Below, in pieces: positions 1 through 11,654 of a stretch of DNA of 64,000 nt. This stretch comes from Pogostemon cablin (lineage: Eukaryota; Streptophyta; Magnoliopsida; Lamiales; Lamiaceae). The stretch is taken from the NCBI GenBank assembly GCA_023678885.1, contig CM042975.1:33264729-33328728 (forward strand), read 5' to 3'. Each line of letters starts with the position of its first letter. Position 1 is the first letter of the stretch. The position numbers and the translations under genes are program-made. The notes under the pieces are model-generated. The model saw nothing but the letters and a program-made list of their open reading frames with translations. It was not told where the DNA came from and searched no databases.

Positions 1-73
1 TTCTTCTTCTAATTATACAGTGCAAGGATTTATCTTTATACAGTTGTCTATAATGTGCATATATTGTCATCAG

Positions 74-3000
74 GTAAACACTTTCTATCTGGAGGATGTA
101 CTATCTTTAGTGAAATCCATTGAAAATAATCACCACCTTACATTGCCAAAAGATAACGAGATAATGAAGGACTCCCCCTTAACTGAGGATTGCCGAGTTT
201 CTCTTGATGAGGCTATTGAGTTGGCTTTATCAAATGATGAACTTGGTCCCCTTCTTGAGTTGATATCTTCTGAAGGAGATTCAGGAATTTTTAATTACCA
301 GCACTCAAAAAGTGGAGTAACTCCCCTGATGGTATTTGCTGGAAAAGGACGAGTTGGAGATGTCTGCATGCTTCTTTCTTTTGGTGTAGATTGTCACTTA
401 CGGTCAAATGAAGGGAAGACTGCTTTTGATTATGCTGAACAAGAAAATCAGGCTGAAGTTTCCGAAATCATTAGAGAACACATTGAGAAAGCATTTACCT
501 CCTCTAAGGAGGATCAAAAGTTACTTGATAAGTACTTGTCAAATGTGGACCCTGAGCTAATCGACTGTGTGCTTATTGAAAAACTACTGAGGAGAATCTG
601 TAATGACTCAATGGATGGAGCTGTTCTTGTATTTCTTCCTGGTTGGGAAGACATTAATAGAACGCGAGAAAAACTACAATCCAATCCTTATTTTAATGAT
701 CCAACTAAATTTCTTATTATTTCTCTTCATTCTATGGTTCCACTGGTGGAGCAAAAAAAGGTTTTTAGACGTCCCCCACCTGGATGCCGTAAAATAGTTC
801 TCTCCACCAATATTGCTGAGACTTCTTTGACCATTGATGATGTTGTTTATGTTATAGACAGTGGACGAATGAAAGAAAAGAGTTATGACCCATATAACAA
901 TGTGTCAACTCTTCAGTCTTCTTGGGTTTCTAAAGCAAGTGCTAAGCAAAGGGAGGGACGAGCAGGGAGGTGCCAACCAGGTATTTGTTATCATCTTTAT
1001 TCCAAACTCCGGGCTGCTTCTCTGCCAGATTTCCAAATTCCTGAGATAAAGAGGATGCCAATAGAAGAGCTATGTCTGCAAGTACATCATTGTCCTTCAT
1101 ACCAAGAAAAGAGTTGTGTTTCTTAAACTTTTGTTGTCCCAAAAAAGCCCTATTTAAAAAAATTCAGTTTTTATAGAACCTTCTTAAACGCCATTTTAAT
1201 AAAATTAATTTAAGTGTGTTTAATTTAATTAAACCAATAAACAAATTGATGAGTGATTGTTGATGGATAATTAAAGGTTGTACCTCATTTAGATGTTCAA
1301 AAATAAAGTGTTTTTCTTTGGAGTAATTTGGATCTTTTTGGGAGTGGGAGTAAACTACTAAGTATTGTCTATCCACATTTTATGCTATGTATTACTTCTC
1401 CCGTTATACTTTCCTGGACATGGGTACACACTTTCTCCTGTTTACAATTACCCTCAAATTTAGGCATCTCCTGGCAGGAGAGATATCATAGCTATTGTTT
1501 TCGATCAGATTTGAAATAATCACTGCCTGATGTATGACACTGCTTTTGTTTGCTTGACAGGTGAAGCTTATGGATCGATCTTGCAAAATAGAAGAATTTC
1601 TGCAGAAAACATTAGATCCACCTGTCTATGAGACAATACGCAATGCACGAATCGTCCTTCAAGATATTGGGGCGCTCTCATCTGACGAAAAACTTACCGA
1701 TCTTGGAGAGAAACTGGGATCTCTTCCAGTTCATCCACTAACAAGCAAGATGTTATTTCTTTCAATACTGTTGAATTGCCTTGGCCCAGCTTTAACTTTA
1801 GCTTGTGCTTCTGACTATAGAGATCCCTTCATTTTACCGATGCTACCTAACGATAAGCAGAAAGCTAAAGCTGCTAGATTAGAACTAGCTTCTCTCTATG
1901 GTGGTAATGGTGACCAGTTGGCCGTAATAGCTGCTTTTGAGTGCTGGAATAAGGCGAAGGAAAGAGGAGATCAAGCTAGGTTTTGTTCTCATTACTATCT
2001 TCAAGCACTATGAAAATGCTATCAGGAATGCGAAAGCAACTGGAGGGCGAACTACGCAGCAATGGTTTTATGCCAGAAGATGCATCTGATTATAGCCTCA
2101 ATGCACATGATCCTGGAATTCTTCATGCTGTAATTTTTGCTGGTTTGTATCCAAATGTTGGGAGAGTGATTCAACACGGTAAGAGGTCCCTTGTAGAGAC
2201 TGCAGATGCAAATAAGGTTAGGTTGCACCCTTTTTCAACCAACGCAAAGCTCTCGTTTATGAAATCTGATTCTCAGCCTTTGGTAATATTTGATGAGATA
2301 ACACGCGGAGAATGGGTGTTAAACGTTAGGAACTGTAATGTTATCGGTGTTCTCCCTTTGTTATTGTTGGCAACAGAGATTGCAGTGGCACCTCCGAGTG
2401 AAAATGACGATGAAGATGATGAGAGTGACAATGAAGAGGATGATGATAGCGATAGTGATGAAGATAAAACCGAAAGCCATAATTTGTCAAATCACGACAA
2501 GATTATGTCCTCCCCTGGGAATGTCGTCAAAGTTGTTGTTGATCGGTGGCTACCTTTTGAGTCGATTGCTCTTGATGTTGCACAAATATATTCTCTAAGG
2601 GAGAGACTATCTGCAGCAATTTTATTCAAAGTAATTTTCGTTATCATAACCTTGTTGTCAACTTATTGCTGCAAGATCTTGTGTTTAATTTGTTGTTCGC
2701 ATTTGCAGGTAACAAATCCGAAGAAAGTTCTACCAGAAAATCTAGGGTATGCCATTGCCTGTATCCTTTCTTACGATGTGATGTCCGGAATCTCATTGCC
2801 GGATGCTGTGGACTCTCTTGCTACACTGGTTGGTGCTACTGATATCGGTCACAGTGATCATGGGAGGAAAATGCCGATGAATCAGACTTCCAAAAATTAC
2901 CTCAGGTCACTTATATACCCGTCTACCCATAACCAGGGGCACTCGTCATACCATTCGTCAAACACAGTGGGTGTAAATCACCATCAAAAGCATGTATCGG

Positions 3001-3098
3001 GTTCTCCCATCGTCACTTCACATGGATCGGCCATGCGCGTGACGAATGCTGCAAGGGGAGGCTTCTCCAAGCGGCCTCGGGGTAATGGACATAGGTGA
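74..3098 (+). CDS. NIH: NIH/DExH-type ATP-dependent RNA helicase with ankyrin repeats, 3' part, apparent frameshift
   Basis: Only the C-terminal part of the gene is in the window; bases 1-73 are the end of an intron. Exons are 74-1081, 1561-2630 and 2709-3098 (TGA). The first exon carries an ankyrin-like stretch (about 300-470), then helicase core domain 2: VLVFLPGWEDI (motif IV region), STNIAETSLTI (motif V) and QREGRAGR (motif VI). The second exon has the helicase-associated region (LGSLPVHPLTSKMLF, LACASDYRDPF), the OB-fold-like region and a very acidic D/E/S tract near 2400-2470. The C-terminus is basic and ends near RPRGNG. Ankyrin repeats inserted in a DEIH/DEAH helicase are typical of Arabidopsis NIH and its paralogue, which unwind RNA or DNA in the nucleus. 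The exon sum of 2468 nt is one short of a multiple of three. The break is near 2000, where the frame runs into TGA at 2011-2013, while the +1 frame continues the conserved protein. This is either a sequencing error or a very young pseudogene. Confidence 0.88.
1995..2013 (+). other. one-base deletion (frameshift) in the helicase exon
   Basis: The frame entering from 1561 reads FCSHYYLQAL and stops at 2011-2013. The protein continues in the next frame as SSSTMKMLSGMRKQLE, which fits the helicase family. One extra T in the cttca near 2000 would reconnect the two frames. No GT/AG pair nearby would do so. A missing T in a short T run is a common long-read assembly error, but a real mutation cannot be excluded. 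Confidence 0.8.
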
Positions 3099-3785
3099 TG
3101 GTGGAACTGAAATATCTATTGTCATCTGTGTTAGAACTAGTATGATTATAATCTATAAAAACTTGAGGGTTGCCTATGGTTCATTGTTTTTTGGAGGCTA
3201 CATGTCACAATCTGAATAGCAGGTTTTTGTATGCTGCTGTACAGTTTTGTTTCATTGCAGTAATTTTTAGATGGGTTGACCCTACCCGACTTGGACAGGT
3301 CGGGTACTAAATTATAAAAGCATTTGGATCCTTGTCTCTTTTTTTTTTTTTTGGGTAAAATCCTTGTCTCATTTGAGCATATGATTTACCACTTCTTTAG
3401 GGAAATCATATATCATTGAATTAGGGATATTGGAAAGTGGAAACATGATTGTATCATTCCAAATTTATGTCAAACATAGTCAATAGCTATGTTTGTCTTA
3501 GGTTTAGGTGGAGTTTGAATATCATTGAATAGTGATTATGTCAAATCATAGGTGTGTGGAGATGGATTTGGAGCCTCTCTTGCAAGGGATTGTCCAGCTT
3601 CCTCACTGTTTACATGAACAGAAATCTACCTCCTCACTATACACATGAAAAATGAAGGAATTGGATCTGTCCAGAGAATCCAAATCCCTGTCGAGATATA
3701 TGATATTATTGTTCTCATGAACAATGAGGGAACTGGATTCTTGTTCTCATGAACGAGGAAACTGGATTCTCCCGTTCAGGAGAGG
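3099..3785. other. 3' flank of the helicase gene, no further gene
   Basis: This is the probable 3' UTR followed by intergenic sequence. A small inverted repeat (acccgac, short loop, gtcgggt) lies at about 3282-3307, and a T run is at 3340-3352. At 3590-3790 there are loosely repeated words (ctcatgaac, gaactggattc, ccagagaatcc). I see no coding region on either strand. Confidence 0.6.
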
Positions 3786-4100
3786 ATCCAGCTCCATGTA
3801 AAAATGATATAAATTGATGTCAAAGAAGAGATGAGTGAGGAGAGAAAAATGTGTATTAATCGAGAAGAAATGTCCAGCTCCATGTAAAAATGATATAAAT
3901 TGATGTCAAAGAAGAGATGAGTGAGGAGAGAAAAATGTGTATTAATCGAGAAGAAATGTCCTGCTTCATGTAAAAATGATATAAATTGATGTCAAAGAAG
4001 AGATGAGTGAGGAGCGAAAAATGTGTATTAATGATATAAATTGATGTCAAAGAAGAGATGAGTGAGGAGCGAAAAATGTGTATTAATCGAGAAGAAATGT
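3786..4100. repeat. 86-bp minisatellite, about 3.7 copies
   Basis: The word gctccatgtaaaaatgat recurs at 3791, 3877 and (as gcttcatg) 3963, a period of 86 bp. A fourth, shortened unit starts near 4031, joined by a deletion inside the array. Open frames across this array are repeat artefacts. Confidence 0.9.
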
Positions 4101-4137
4101 GTATAAATAGTTGGTGGATTTTAGGATTATAGAGTTT

Positions 4138-4260
4138 GTAAGTGTATATGGGAGAAATATTCAAAACCTCATTTTCATATAACATAGTATTTAAATTTTG
4201 TAAGTGTATGTGGGAGAAATATTCAAAACCTCATTTTCATACAACATATTTAGAATTTTC
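4138..4260. repeat. 62-bp tandem duplication
   Basis: A unit beginning gtaagtgtat and containing gggagaaatattcaaaacc occurs at 4138 and again at 4200 with few differences. It lies between the 3' ends of the helicase and NPR3-like genes. Confidence 0.85.
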
Positions 4261-4663
4261 GGGTGCCTTTAATAGTGTAAATAGCACTATCATCTCATTT
4301 ATATTAATTCTCTCTCTATATATAGAGAATTTTTTTTGTTTAAAGTATAAATATTTTCCTATTTTTATCCTATGTTACATTCGATATTCTCAATTAAAAA
4401 TTATACACCACAAAAACTACAACATCTGTGATTCAAGACATAACCAGAACCAGTTGAAGAAACAATCTAAATCTTCCAATTTTACTCATCCCAAAACCTT
4501 TAAAACTTATGCAAACAAAATAAACTTTAAGAATCTAGCATTGACAGGAGCTGTAAAATGCAACAAGGATCACAAACATTATTACAAAATGGTTGCACAT
4601 CTTGAAATTCCAACTATAATTGATTACACTACACATTGCAGGATGATACATGTGCTTCTACTT

Positions 4664-6917
4664 CTACCTTCTCTTGGCCTTGTGTGTTGCACTAGCCTTG
4701 GACGAAATCAAGTACGAGGAAGACGACGCTAAGCCCGTCTGTTTTCGTTCAGCTATGTCCTTGTTGAATGCCTTCATCACATCTTGTTTCAGTTCCATAT
4801 AGCGCATCCTTTTCATCCGTTGTTCCTCTGGGGTGCCCGTTTCCAGCAGCAGAGCGCCTAGGGTGTCGTCCTCTAAGAGCTGGTCGAGCACTTCCGAGCA
4901 ATTAGGGAAGAAACGACGACCTGTCTCCACTGCAACCAGGGAAAACATTACATTAGGGTGAACTTGGATTGTAAGAGCTTTTACATGCTGCATGTGATGT
5001 TAAGCTGGAAAGAAAACGGGACGTTGAGTTCATGAACACGTGGAGTTACCGGTTTTTTGCAAGGCTTGTAACCTCGTACGTAGCCTTATGACTTGCTCAG
5101 ACGGCATTTCATTCAAATCGACCTCCCTAAAGCTTCCGTTTTTGCCACCTTCTGTGGCTGAAAGTCCAGCAAACTCCATGGTTGAGTCTGCATGTGCTAT
5201 CTGCATTGCCACTCGTGCTTCCCGTGGAAACAACCTGCGTGCCATCGCGACTGCACAAGAAGATCAGCTAACAATTCAAGGGCAAACAAGTCTTTTCAGA
5301 TAACATTGATACGTACCTCTATTCTCGAGGAGAAGAAGCCTCATGTGTAGATCATCAGCTACCAACATTGATGACAACGACATGTTTCCAGCCAATGGAT
5401 TCCTCCGCATCTCTCGTTCCAAAACTTCAATGCATAGTTTATCCGTGTTGATCTCCTGACCATGCTGTGTCGCCTCGTTGAAATCCTTAGGACGAGTCAA
5501 CTGTCTGCATATTGTGAGAGCTGTCTGTCCATCCCCTGTGGTATCCAATACATTGGCTTGCTTGTTCAACAATGCAACAATTATCGAAGGATCCTTTCGC
5601 CTAGCAGCAACGTGAAGGACAGTGTACCCCCTAGAGTTCCTAATGTTCACATCAGCATTTCCGAGGTTAAGAGCCTCGTCTACTATCTTAGGATTACAGT
5701 AAGCAGCCGCGTAGTGAAGAGCGTAGGCGGCATCCAAGGAGATGTTGGATTCTTCTAGAAGTAATTTAACCAGCTCAACATCATCTGAGTCCAGTGCTCT
5801 GTGAATCCTCCTGATCCGTTTCACGTTCAAAGGGTCGACTTGCAAGGAATCGTGCTCTTCCTCTTGCATAGGCTTGAGGCGAAGTGATTTGACCTCACTC
5901 AGAATATCTGTAGGAAGCTCCTTCTCAAGGATAATGGTGTCGAGATCCGATCGTGCTATTCTTTGGACACAATGTGGAAGCAGTTGCTTAAGCTCACAAC
6001 GATATGCTACCATGAGGATAGGTATAACATCTTCCACATAAGCTTTGTCGACAAAATTAAGGAGGCGGCGCTGCAAGAAACAGACAAAGGCACATATTAG
6101 GCAAGGTGGCTCATACGGGAAGATGCTGATTTGACTATGAAAGCAAACTCCCATACGTATAAGCAAAAGTAACTGCTACAAAACCGTTTTGTTGATGACC
6201 TAAATGCATGACTAAAGATGATAAAGATCAACAAGTTATCAATGTTATATATAAATCCTAGTATATCAATCTTTACTTCTTTCAGTTACATCACTATATC
6301 TAAACAAATAACTAACACAGAATGAATTGAAGAACTTCAGAATGTTGATCACTGACCTGAACAACCATCACAAGTTCTTTGATTTGAAATTTGGCAGAAG
6401 CATACATCATTTCCACCGCGTAATTGATGGCGGGGCCGCAGGCATCATGAGCACACGACGGGTCGACACAGTTTGACACCTCCGGCGAAGATGTCTTCAC
6501 CTTACCAGAATACAAGTAATTCAAAACTACCACAAATGCCTCATATCCTATTCTACCATAAGGCACTAACTCAGACAAGAGATACTTGGGTTTTTTGCCT
6601 TCCTTTGACGAGCCACTACTCATAGTCTTAAACAAGTGATGAAAATAATCGCTTCTTGCAGCTAAGATGCAACGGTTCACGCCTACGCTGACCCCCTCGA
6701 CTTCTATTACAGCATCACTATAGTCGTAATCAGCATCTATCACTAGCTTTTCAAGACTAGTGCTTAATCTACTCAAACTCAGTAACTCAGGACTAGTCCC
6801 TACTTGATCAACACTGCCAATGGAGGAAGGTAAATTGTGGCTACTCGAGCCATTCGATAAATACGAAGACGAGGCGAAACTTAAAGATGATGACATATCA
6901 TTCCCATTTTCCATCAT
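4664..6917 (-). CDS. NPR3: NPR3/NPR4-like salicylic-acid receptor and transcriptional co-regulator
   Basis: Four exons, 6917-6357, 6070-5317, 5250-5050 and 4929-4664 (TAG), give 593 aa, the usual NPR length, with all phases agreeing. Order: serine-rich N-terminus; BTB/POZ domain (about 55-187) with the C2HC zinc motif at C150, C155, H157 and C160; a linker; ankyrin repeats (about 265-385, with ALDSDDVELVKLLL and RGYTVLHVAARR); and the NPR C-terminal domain. LENRVAMARRLFP spans the exon 2/3 join; its Arg matches the position known to be needed for salicylate binding in the family. VDLNEMP (about 482-488) is the EAR-like motif of the NPR3/4 clade, which argues for this clade over NPR1. The C-terminus is basic (KAKRR). 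The family binds TGA bZIP factors in the nucleus; NPR3/4 repress defence genes when salicylate is low. The start is the first of two adjacent ATGs. The gene looks intact. Confidence 0.93.
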
Positions 6918-8450
6918 AATGATTATAAAACAGGGAACTAACTTCAGAAAACTACACTATTCAGACACAACTACAATGTTTTTAACAGTAAGTAGTGTCC
7001 AAAATGTTCAAATTCACAGCAAATAAATCTCACATATCACACCCTCACCCCCCTCCCCACCTCACCCCTCTAATTCCTTTACACAAAACACAGCACCCGG
7101 CAAAATTTCAGATCCATACCAGTCACCAAAGGAAGTAAGTATGCGTCAAGAAAAATGGGTAATAATCTATGTTAAGCAATTTTTACTGTTAAAGAACAAC
7201 CCACTACTTCCTGTCTGAATACTAACAAAAACTATAGCAGTTTCACAAGTCAACCCCCCCATTTCTTGATAACTCCAACAATAAACCTCCAAATTGATCA
7301 CTAAGAAATAAGCATATCAAGAACAAACTTCAACTTTTTGTATCCTTCACAAGAAAACAAGAATAGATACAACCAGCAAAACTAACCCTGAGTAGGAAAA
7401 TCGATAAAGTCTCAATTTTTTTCACCAAAACGAACGATTCATCTCAAAACAAAGAAAGCCCCGTTCAAGAAACAAGAATCAAAGAAATAATACGATGAGC
7501 CCACTTGGAATTTGCAAGAAAATCATTTCAGATTCTGAAGAAGATAGGAAAAAAAGAAGGAATGATTGCAGCAGTTTTCCAAGATACGTTTAGTTGGATG
7601 AGCTTGAGAAACGAGTTTGTGATTGGGTGTGAGTTGACTTGACTCGGAGGGTCTTTTGGGTCGAATTTGCTTTAATAGCAGTATCAAGTATGGGGTTGAT
7701 TGGGGTGCATTTTATTTCATTATTATAAAAATCAGACATTGTCAGATTAGTTTGGAAGCTGCTTTCGTACTTTTTTGTCTAAATACGGATGTTGGAACTT
7801 GGATTCGGAGTTTCGTGAAGCAAATCCGTTAATGGTTGATTGAGAATAGACACCTAGTTTTGCTGAATTCAGTTTTTTCTAGTTAAAAAAATAATAAAAA
7901 AAATAGGGCGAGTTATCATTAATTTTATCAAATTTTATTACAAATTATAACTATCGAATAATGGTGTGAAATGAATATGATATGATATGAATTGAATTTG
8001 ATCATTTGAACAATTTTCAGATATCATTGTGATCAGTTGAGATTATTTGCTAATTTACTCCAATTTCATGAGCATTAATTATTAACCCATATTTTAAATT
8101 AACTGAAAAAAATAGATGTGAAATCAATAAAGAAAACTTAGGATTTGTTATGTTAAAAACATTTTTATTTTTATTTTTATTTAAGAGTGGCACACACACA
8201 CAAGAGTAGGTTGGTCAAACTATACTTTTAAATGACAAGTAGTTTTGATTCTATTTTTTTGTCAGTATATGTTTAATTACTTTTAAAGTTTATTATAATT
8301 AGTGTTAAATTAGATTTTTACTAATTAATAATGCATTCATGGTTCAATAAACACAGATCAACTTTTTTTTTTTTTTATCTTTAACCAATTTAATCAATTT
8401 ATTTGTAAATTTATCTTATTAAAAGGTCCATTGTAATAACCAAAAATAAT
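6918..8450. other. 5' leader, promoter and AT-rich spacer upstream of the NPR3-like gene
   Basis: No coding sequence is seen. Positions 6918-7620 are C- and A-rich on this strand, as expected of a leader or promoter of a minus-strand gene. A CA microsatellite is near 8192-8202, and T runs are at 8363-8377. Confidence 0.6.
7634..7644. promoter_or_regulatory. two overlapping W-boxes upstream of the NPR3-like gene
   Basis: TTGACTTGACT contains two W-box cores (TTGACT) sharing one T, about 720 bp upstream of the NPR3-like start codon. WRKY factors bind such cores, and W-boxes are known in the Arabidopsis NPR1 promoter. The motif is short, so chance occurrence is possible. Confidence 0.4.
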
Positions 8451-9290
8451 CATTGTTGATGGTCGTTTTTAGCGGGTTAGATTAAGATTAACGAATAACC
8501 GGACATTAAAACGGACACATCAAACAAGTAATTTTCTCCGTCGCCCCATAAAATTGGTGTCCCTTTCTTTTATTATTGATGTTGATATTCCAAGTTCCAT
8601 GAAGGAACGTTACACAGTAGAGAGAGAAGTACAAGTGGTTTCTAGAGAGATAAAGTAGAATGGAGAAGATGATGTTGAAGTGGAGTGCCAACCAAGTCTT
8701 GTGACCTCTCTTCCATCTACAGAAGTGTTGTCTTATAGTGAAGATATTTTGTGGATGGTCTCCCTTTGATTTGTCAAACGTTGACACGTGTCACTCCAAG
8801 GGAATCTTGTCTGTAAGAAGGTATGATAAGATCATGACAAGTTATCTCCATGCAGAGCCCGTGTCTTCGTACGGTCTAAACATAATATCGGGCTGATAGT
8901 CGATGGTCTGATAGTCGATGGTCGATGGGCTGAGAGTAATACGCCGATGGGTAGCAGGCCGATGGTCGGAGACCGATAGCTGATGCCGACTTCACCCTCG
9001 GTATCGGCATGTAACTCTGCCTTATGCTTTCTGCCCAGTCAGTCGAGGTCTTATCCTCGGTGTCGGCTTCTTCTGCTTTTTGCACCGTCAGCGTGTGTTC
9101 AAATCTCACTCATATCCTTAACCTCGCTTATCTTCCGGATTGCACCGCGCGTATAAATCACGCTTTATATGGGGTATAAACACCCATCACTCATATCCTT
9201 AACCTCGCTTATCTTTCGGATTGCACCGCGTGTATAAATCACGCCTTACATGGGGTATAAACACCCATAACCATCACGTCTCTTTGTTTA
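8451..9290. mobile_element. possible solo LTR or other transposon remnant with GATGG-rich and TATA-bearing repeats
   Basis: This island is more GC-rich than its surroundings. It holds a cluster of imperfect repeats of tcgatggtc/ctgatagtcgatgg (8891-8985), then ccctcggtatcggc-type repeats (8994-9067), then an 81-bp tandem duplication (9106-9186 and 9187-9267). Each 81-bp unit contains gtataaatcacg and ggggtataaacaccc, which look like TATA boxes. A repeat cluster followed by a TATA region resembles the U3 of the two retrotransposons in this window. I found no clear TG/CA ends or target duplication, so the class stays open. Confidence 0.35.
9106..9267. repeat. 81-bp tandem duplication with TATA-like core
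   Basis: Two units, 9106-9186 and 9187-9267, differ at only a few positions, all C/T transitions. Each contains tataaatcacg and ggggtataaa. Confidence 0.9.
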
Positions 9291-9385
9291 AATATAATGG
9301 AGTAATAAATAAATTAAAATGAGAAAATCCTTTTCAAATGATATTTTAGCTTTGCGGAGTTGACTCAACCAATAAAAAGGCAAAT

Positions 9386-9919
9386 AGATTTTAATATGCG
9401 ATTTTAAGTACTCACAGAATTATTAGAAAATCATTTAATCATAACCCACCCCATTAAGAAAGAATTGTTTCCATAGGTGGGCCCACATGGTTTTATCTTA
9501 TTTTAACAGTTTAGAATATTAATTAACAGGTGGGTCTCCACACTTTAATTTGTATGATTATTTATCAGAAAAGTATTACCTTATTAAGTAGTAGTTAATT
9601 AATTAATACTATTTCTAAACGTATGCGATCATAGGAAATTAAACCTCAAGTTGGGATATTAATATTATATTAATTAATCAATTAAAACCTAAAATAAAAA
9701 TAAGATTTTATACTACTAAATACAAAAACTTGAATAATGTGTGCAAAACAACCTTAAAAACTGTGAGAACAATCTAAATCAATCTGCACAAATGCTGTAC
9801 ATCAAAGAATCAATAATGTTGCTGTAATGCTTACAAAGAATGCTTCATGAAACAGCAAGATTAATCTTTTTTTTTTTTTCATTTTCTTCAAATATTCACA
9901 TGTTAAAGAGAGAATTAAG
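9386..9919. repeat. 534-bp direct repeat, copy 1
   Basis: It matches 13111-13644 with a constant offset of 3725 bp and no difference that I can see, including a run of 13 T. It starts agattttaatatgcg and ends gagagaattaag. The second copy holds the 3' flank of the TLC gene, so this copy is probably the derived one. Confidence 0.93.
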
Positions 9920-10489
9920 TAAGATTACTTACGTGACCCAGGTTATCTATTACCCTAATATCTACCGGTAGTATCGGTTAAATTATTTTTTATTAATTAT
10001 TATTTTATTTCTGCGTACGTGTATATCTCCTAATTTCTGCTGTTAACATGTACATCTCTATTTGTTTAGTATACTTTTTTATTCTAATCTACATGATCTA
10101 AATAATAGAAATAAAATTAGTTTAAAATAATATTTTTATATTAAATTAATTTTGATTTTTTTTATTATTTTAAATAAAAATTTCATACAGATATGATTGA
10201 TTTAGAAAATATAACATAAATATTTTAATTTAAGGTTTAAAATTAGTCTTTATTTTCTAAAATTTAATTTTTAAATTGTTTTTTTTCATTTTAAAATTTA
10301 TAATAAATTTATTTTCTTATTTCAAATTATAAAAAAAATGTTATAAAATTTTAAACCAAATCATAGCATTGAATATAATTAGACTAATTATCCTTTAAAT
10401 TCGGTGTACTGTAAACTCACTATTAAAAACTTATATATTTATAAATAAAAATATATACATAAAAATGTATACGCTATTTAATAAAAGGC

Positions 10490-10692
10490 AAAGACTTATG
10501 TGAGACCGTCTCACGTGAGGGTTTATGTAGGACGACCAGAAAGTGATAATTTTTACATAAAAAAGTGATAATATTATTTCATGAACAATTAATAGTATAA
10601 ATAAAAAGTGATAACATTTTATATCGAAAGTGATAATGTTTAATAACGAAAGTGATAACTATTTTAAAAGGTGGTCTCATACAAGACCTAAC
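10490..10692. mobile_element. MITE-like element with gtgagaccgtctcac end (family 1, copy a)
   Basis: The left end agacttatgtgagaccgtc and the reverse complement of the right end (aggtcttgtatgagacc) form an imperfect terminal inverted repeat. The interior repeats aaagtgataa several times. The same end and interior words occur at 17925-18185. No coding sequence. Confidence 0.55.
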
Positions 10693-10868
10693 CTTAATAA
10701 AAATCTATACATTAGTTTATTTATTTTAATTTCTTTTAATTTCGTTTAGGAAAAATTACTAATCAAAAGATAAATTATTCTCATTCACTTAAAAGTAAAA
10801 AATATACTTCAATTATAAAAATAAATGATATAAATATGTTTAATTTAAATTATGTTTTTAGGCTAATA

Positions 10869-11168
10869 CTACTATGCATTTAGGTGCTCCCCACAATATA
10901 GTGCACCCACTTTCAGATCGTATATAATTATGAACAAAAATATATACAATTTATTTGTTATATTTTTAATGAAAAATTGAATGTAAAAAATATACAACTA
11001 TTAAAAAATATATATACACTATTGAATAAAAAGTTATACACATATGTATGCAAGTTTTTTAAGTAAAAAATTGAGCGTGTAAAAAGTATACAATTATTAA
11101 GAAACATGTATACAAAATATAATAAAAAGTTATACACATATGAGTGCACCCTTACACCCGGGATGCAC
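10869..11168. mobile_element. MITE-like element with ggtgc...gtgcaccc ends
   Basis: The left end, ggtgctccccacaatatagtg with gcaccc following, is an imperfect inverse of the right end gagtgcacccttacacccgg. The interior is AT-rich, with a repeated aaaaagttatacacatatg. It has no coding capacity. Exact borders and target duplication are uncertain. Confidence 0.45.
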
Positions 11169-11654
11169 CGAATATCAACTCATGTTTTTATTTTAACATT
11201 TTAATATATTAATATACTAAATGAGACTTTAATTTTGATGAGGTGTCGCCATCATAATTAATTTTAATTAAAATTTAATATAGATAAATACATATATTAT
11301 TTTAAGATTTGAATATGATATTGTCAAATTAAAGTTAATTAAAAATTAATATAGATAAATACATATATTTACTTTAAATTTTAGAATTTATCCCTCCTAC
11401 AGCTATAAATAAATCTCTTTATTCATTTATTCTGCACCTAATTTAATTATGTGTCACTTACTATAAGGTACACAAAAAAATGCATAATTGCTATAAACTA
11501 CATAACTCAAAGCATTATTACTCATAACTATACAATTATGATTGTGATACCATAGATACCCCTATGTAATTGCACAATTGTTCTGCATAATTTGATTCTG
11601 CACAATTTGGTTCAGTACAATTGTTCTGCACATTTTATTTGCACATTTTAAATT

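Noticed and set aside
20..73. Extension of the helicase frame to an ATG at 20
   Set aside because: Bases 1-73 end in a splice acceptor (tgtcatcag) and the translated part does not fit the family; this is intron.
4142..4732. A long plus-strand frame opposite the NPR3-like last exon
   Set aside because: It runs through a tandem duplication and the antisense of a conserved exon, and resembles nothing known.
8876..9109. A 77-codon minus-strand frame
   Set aside because: It is made of the GATGG repeat cluster and has no protein-like features.
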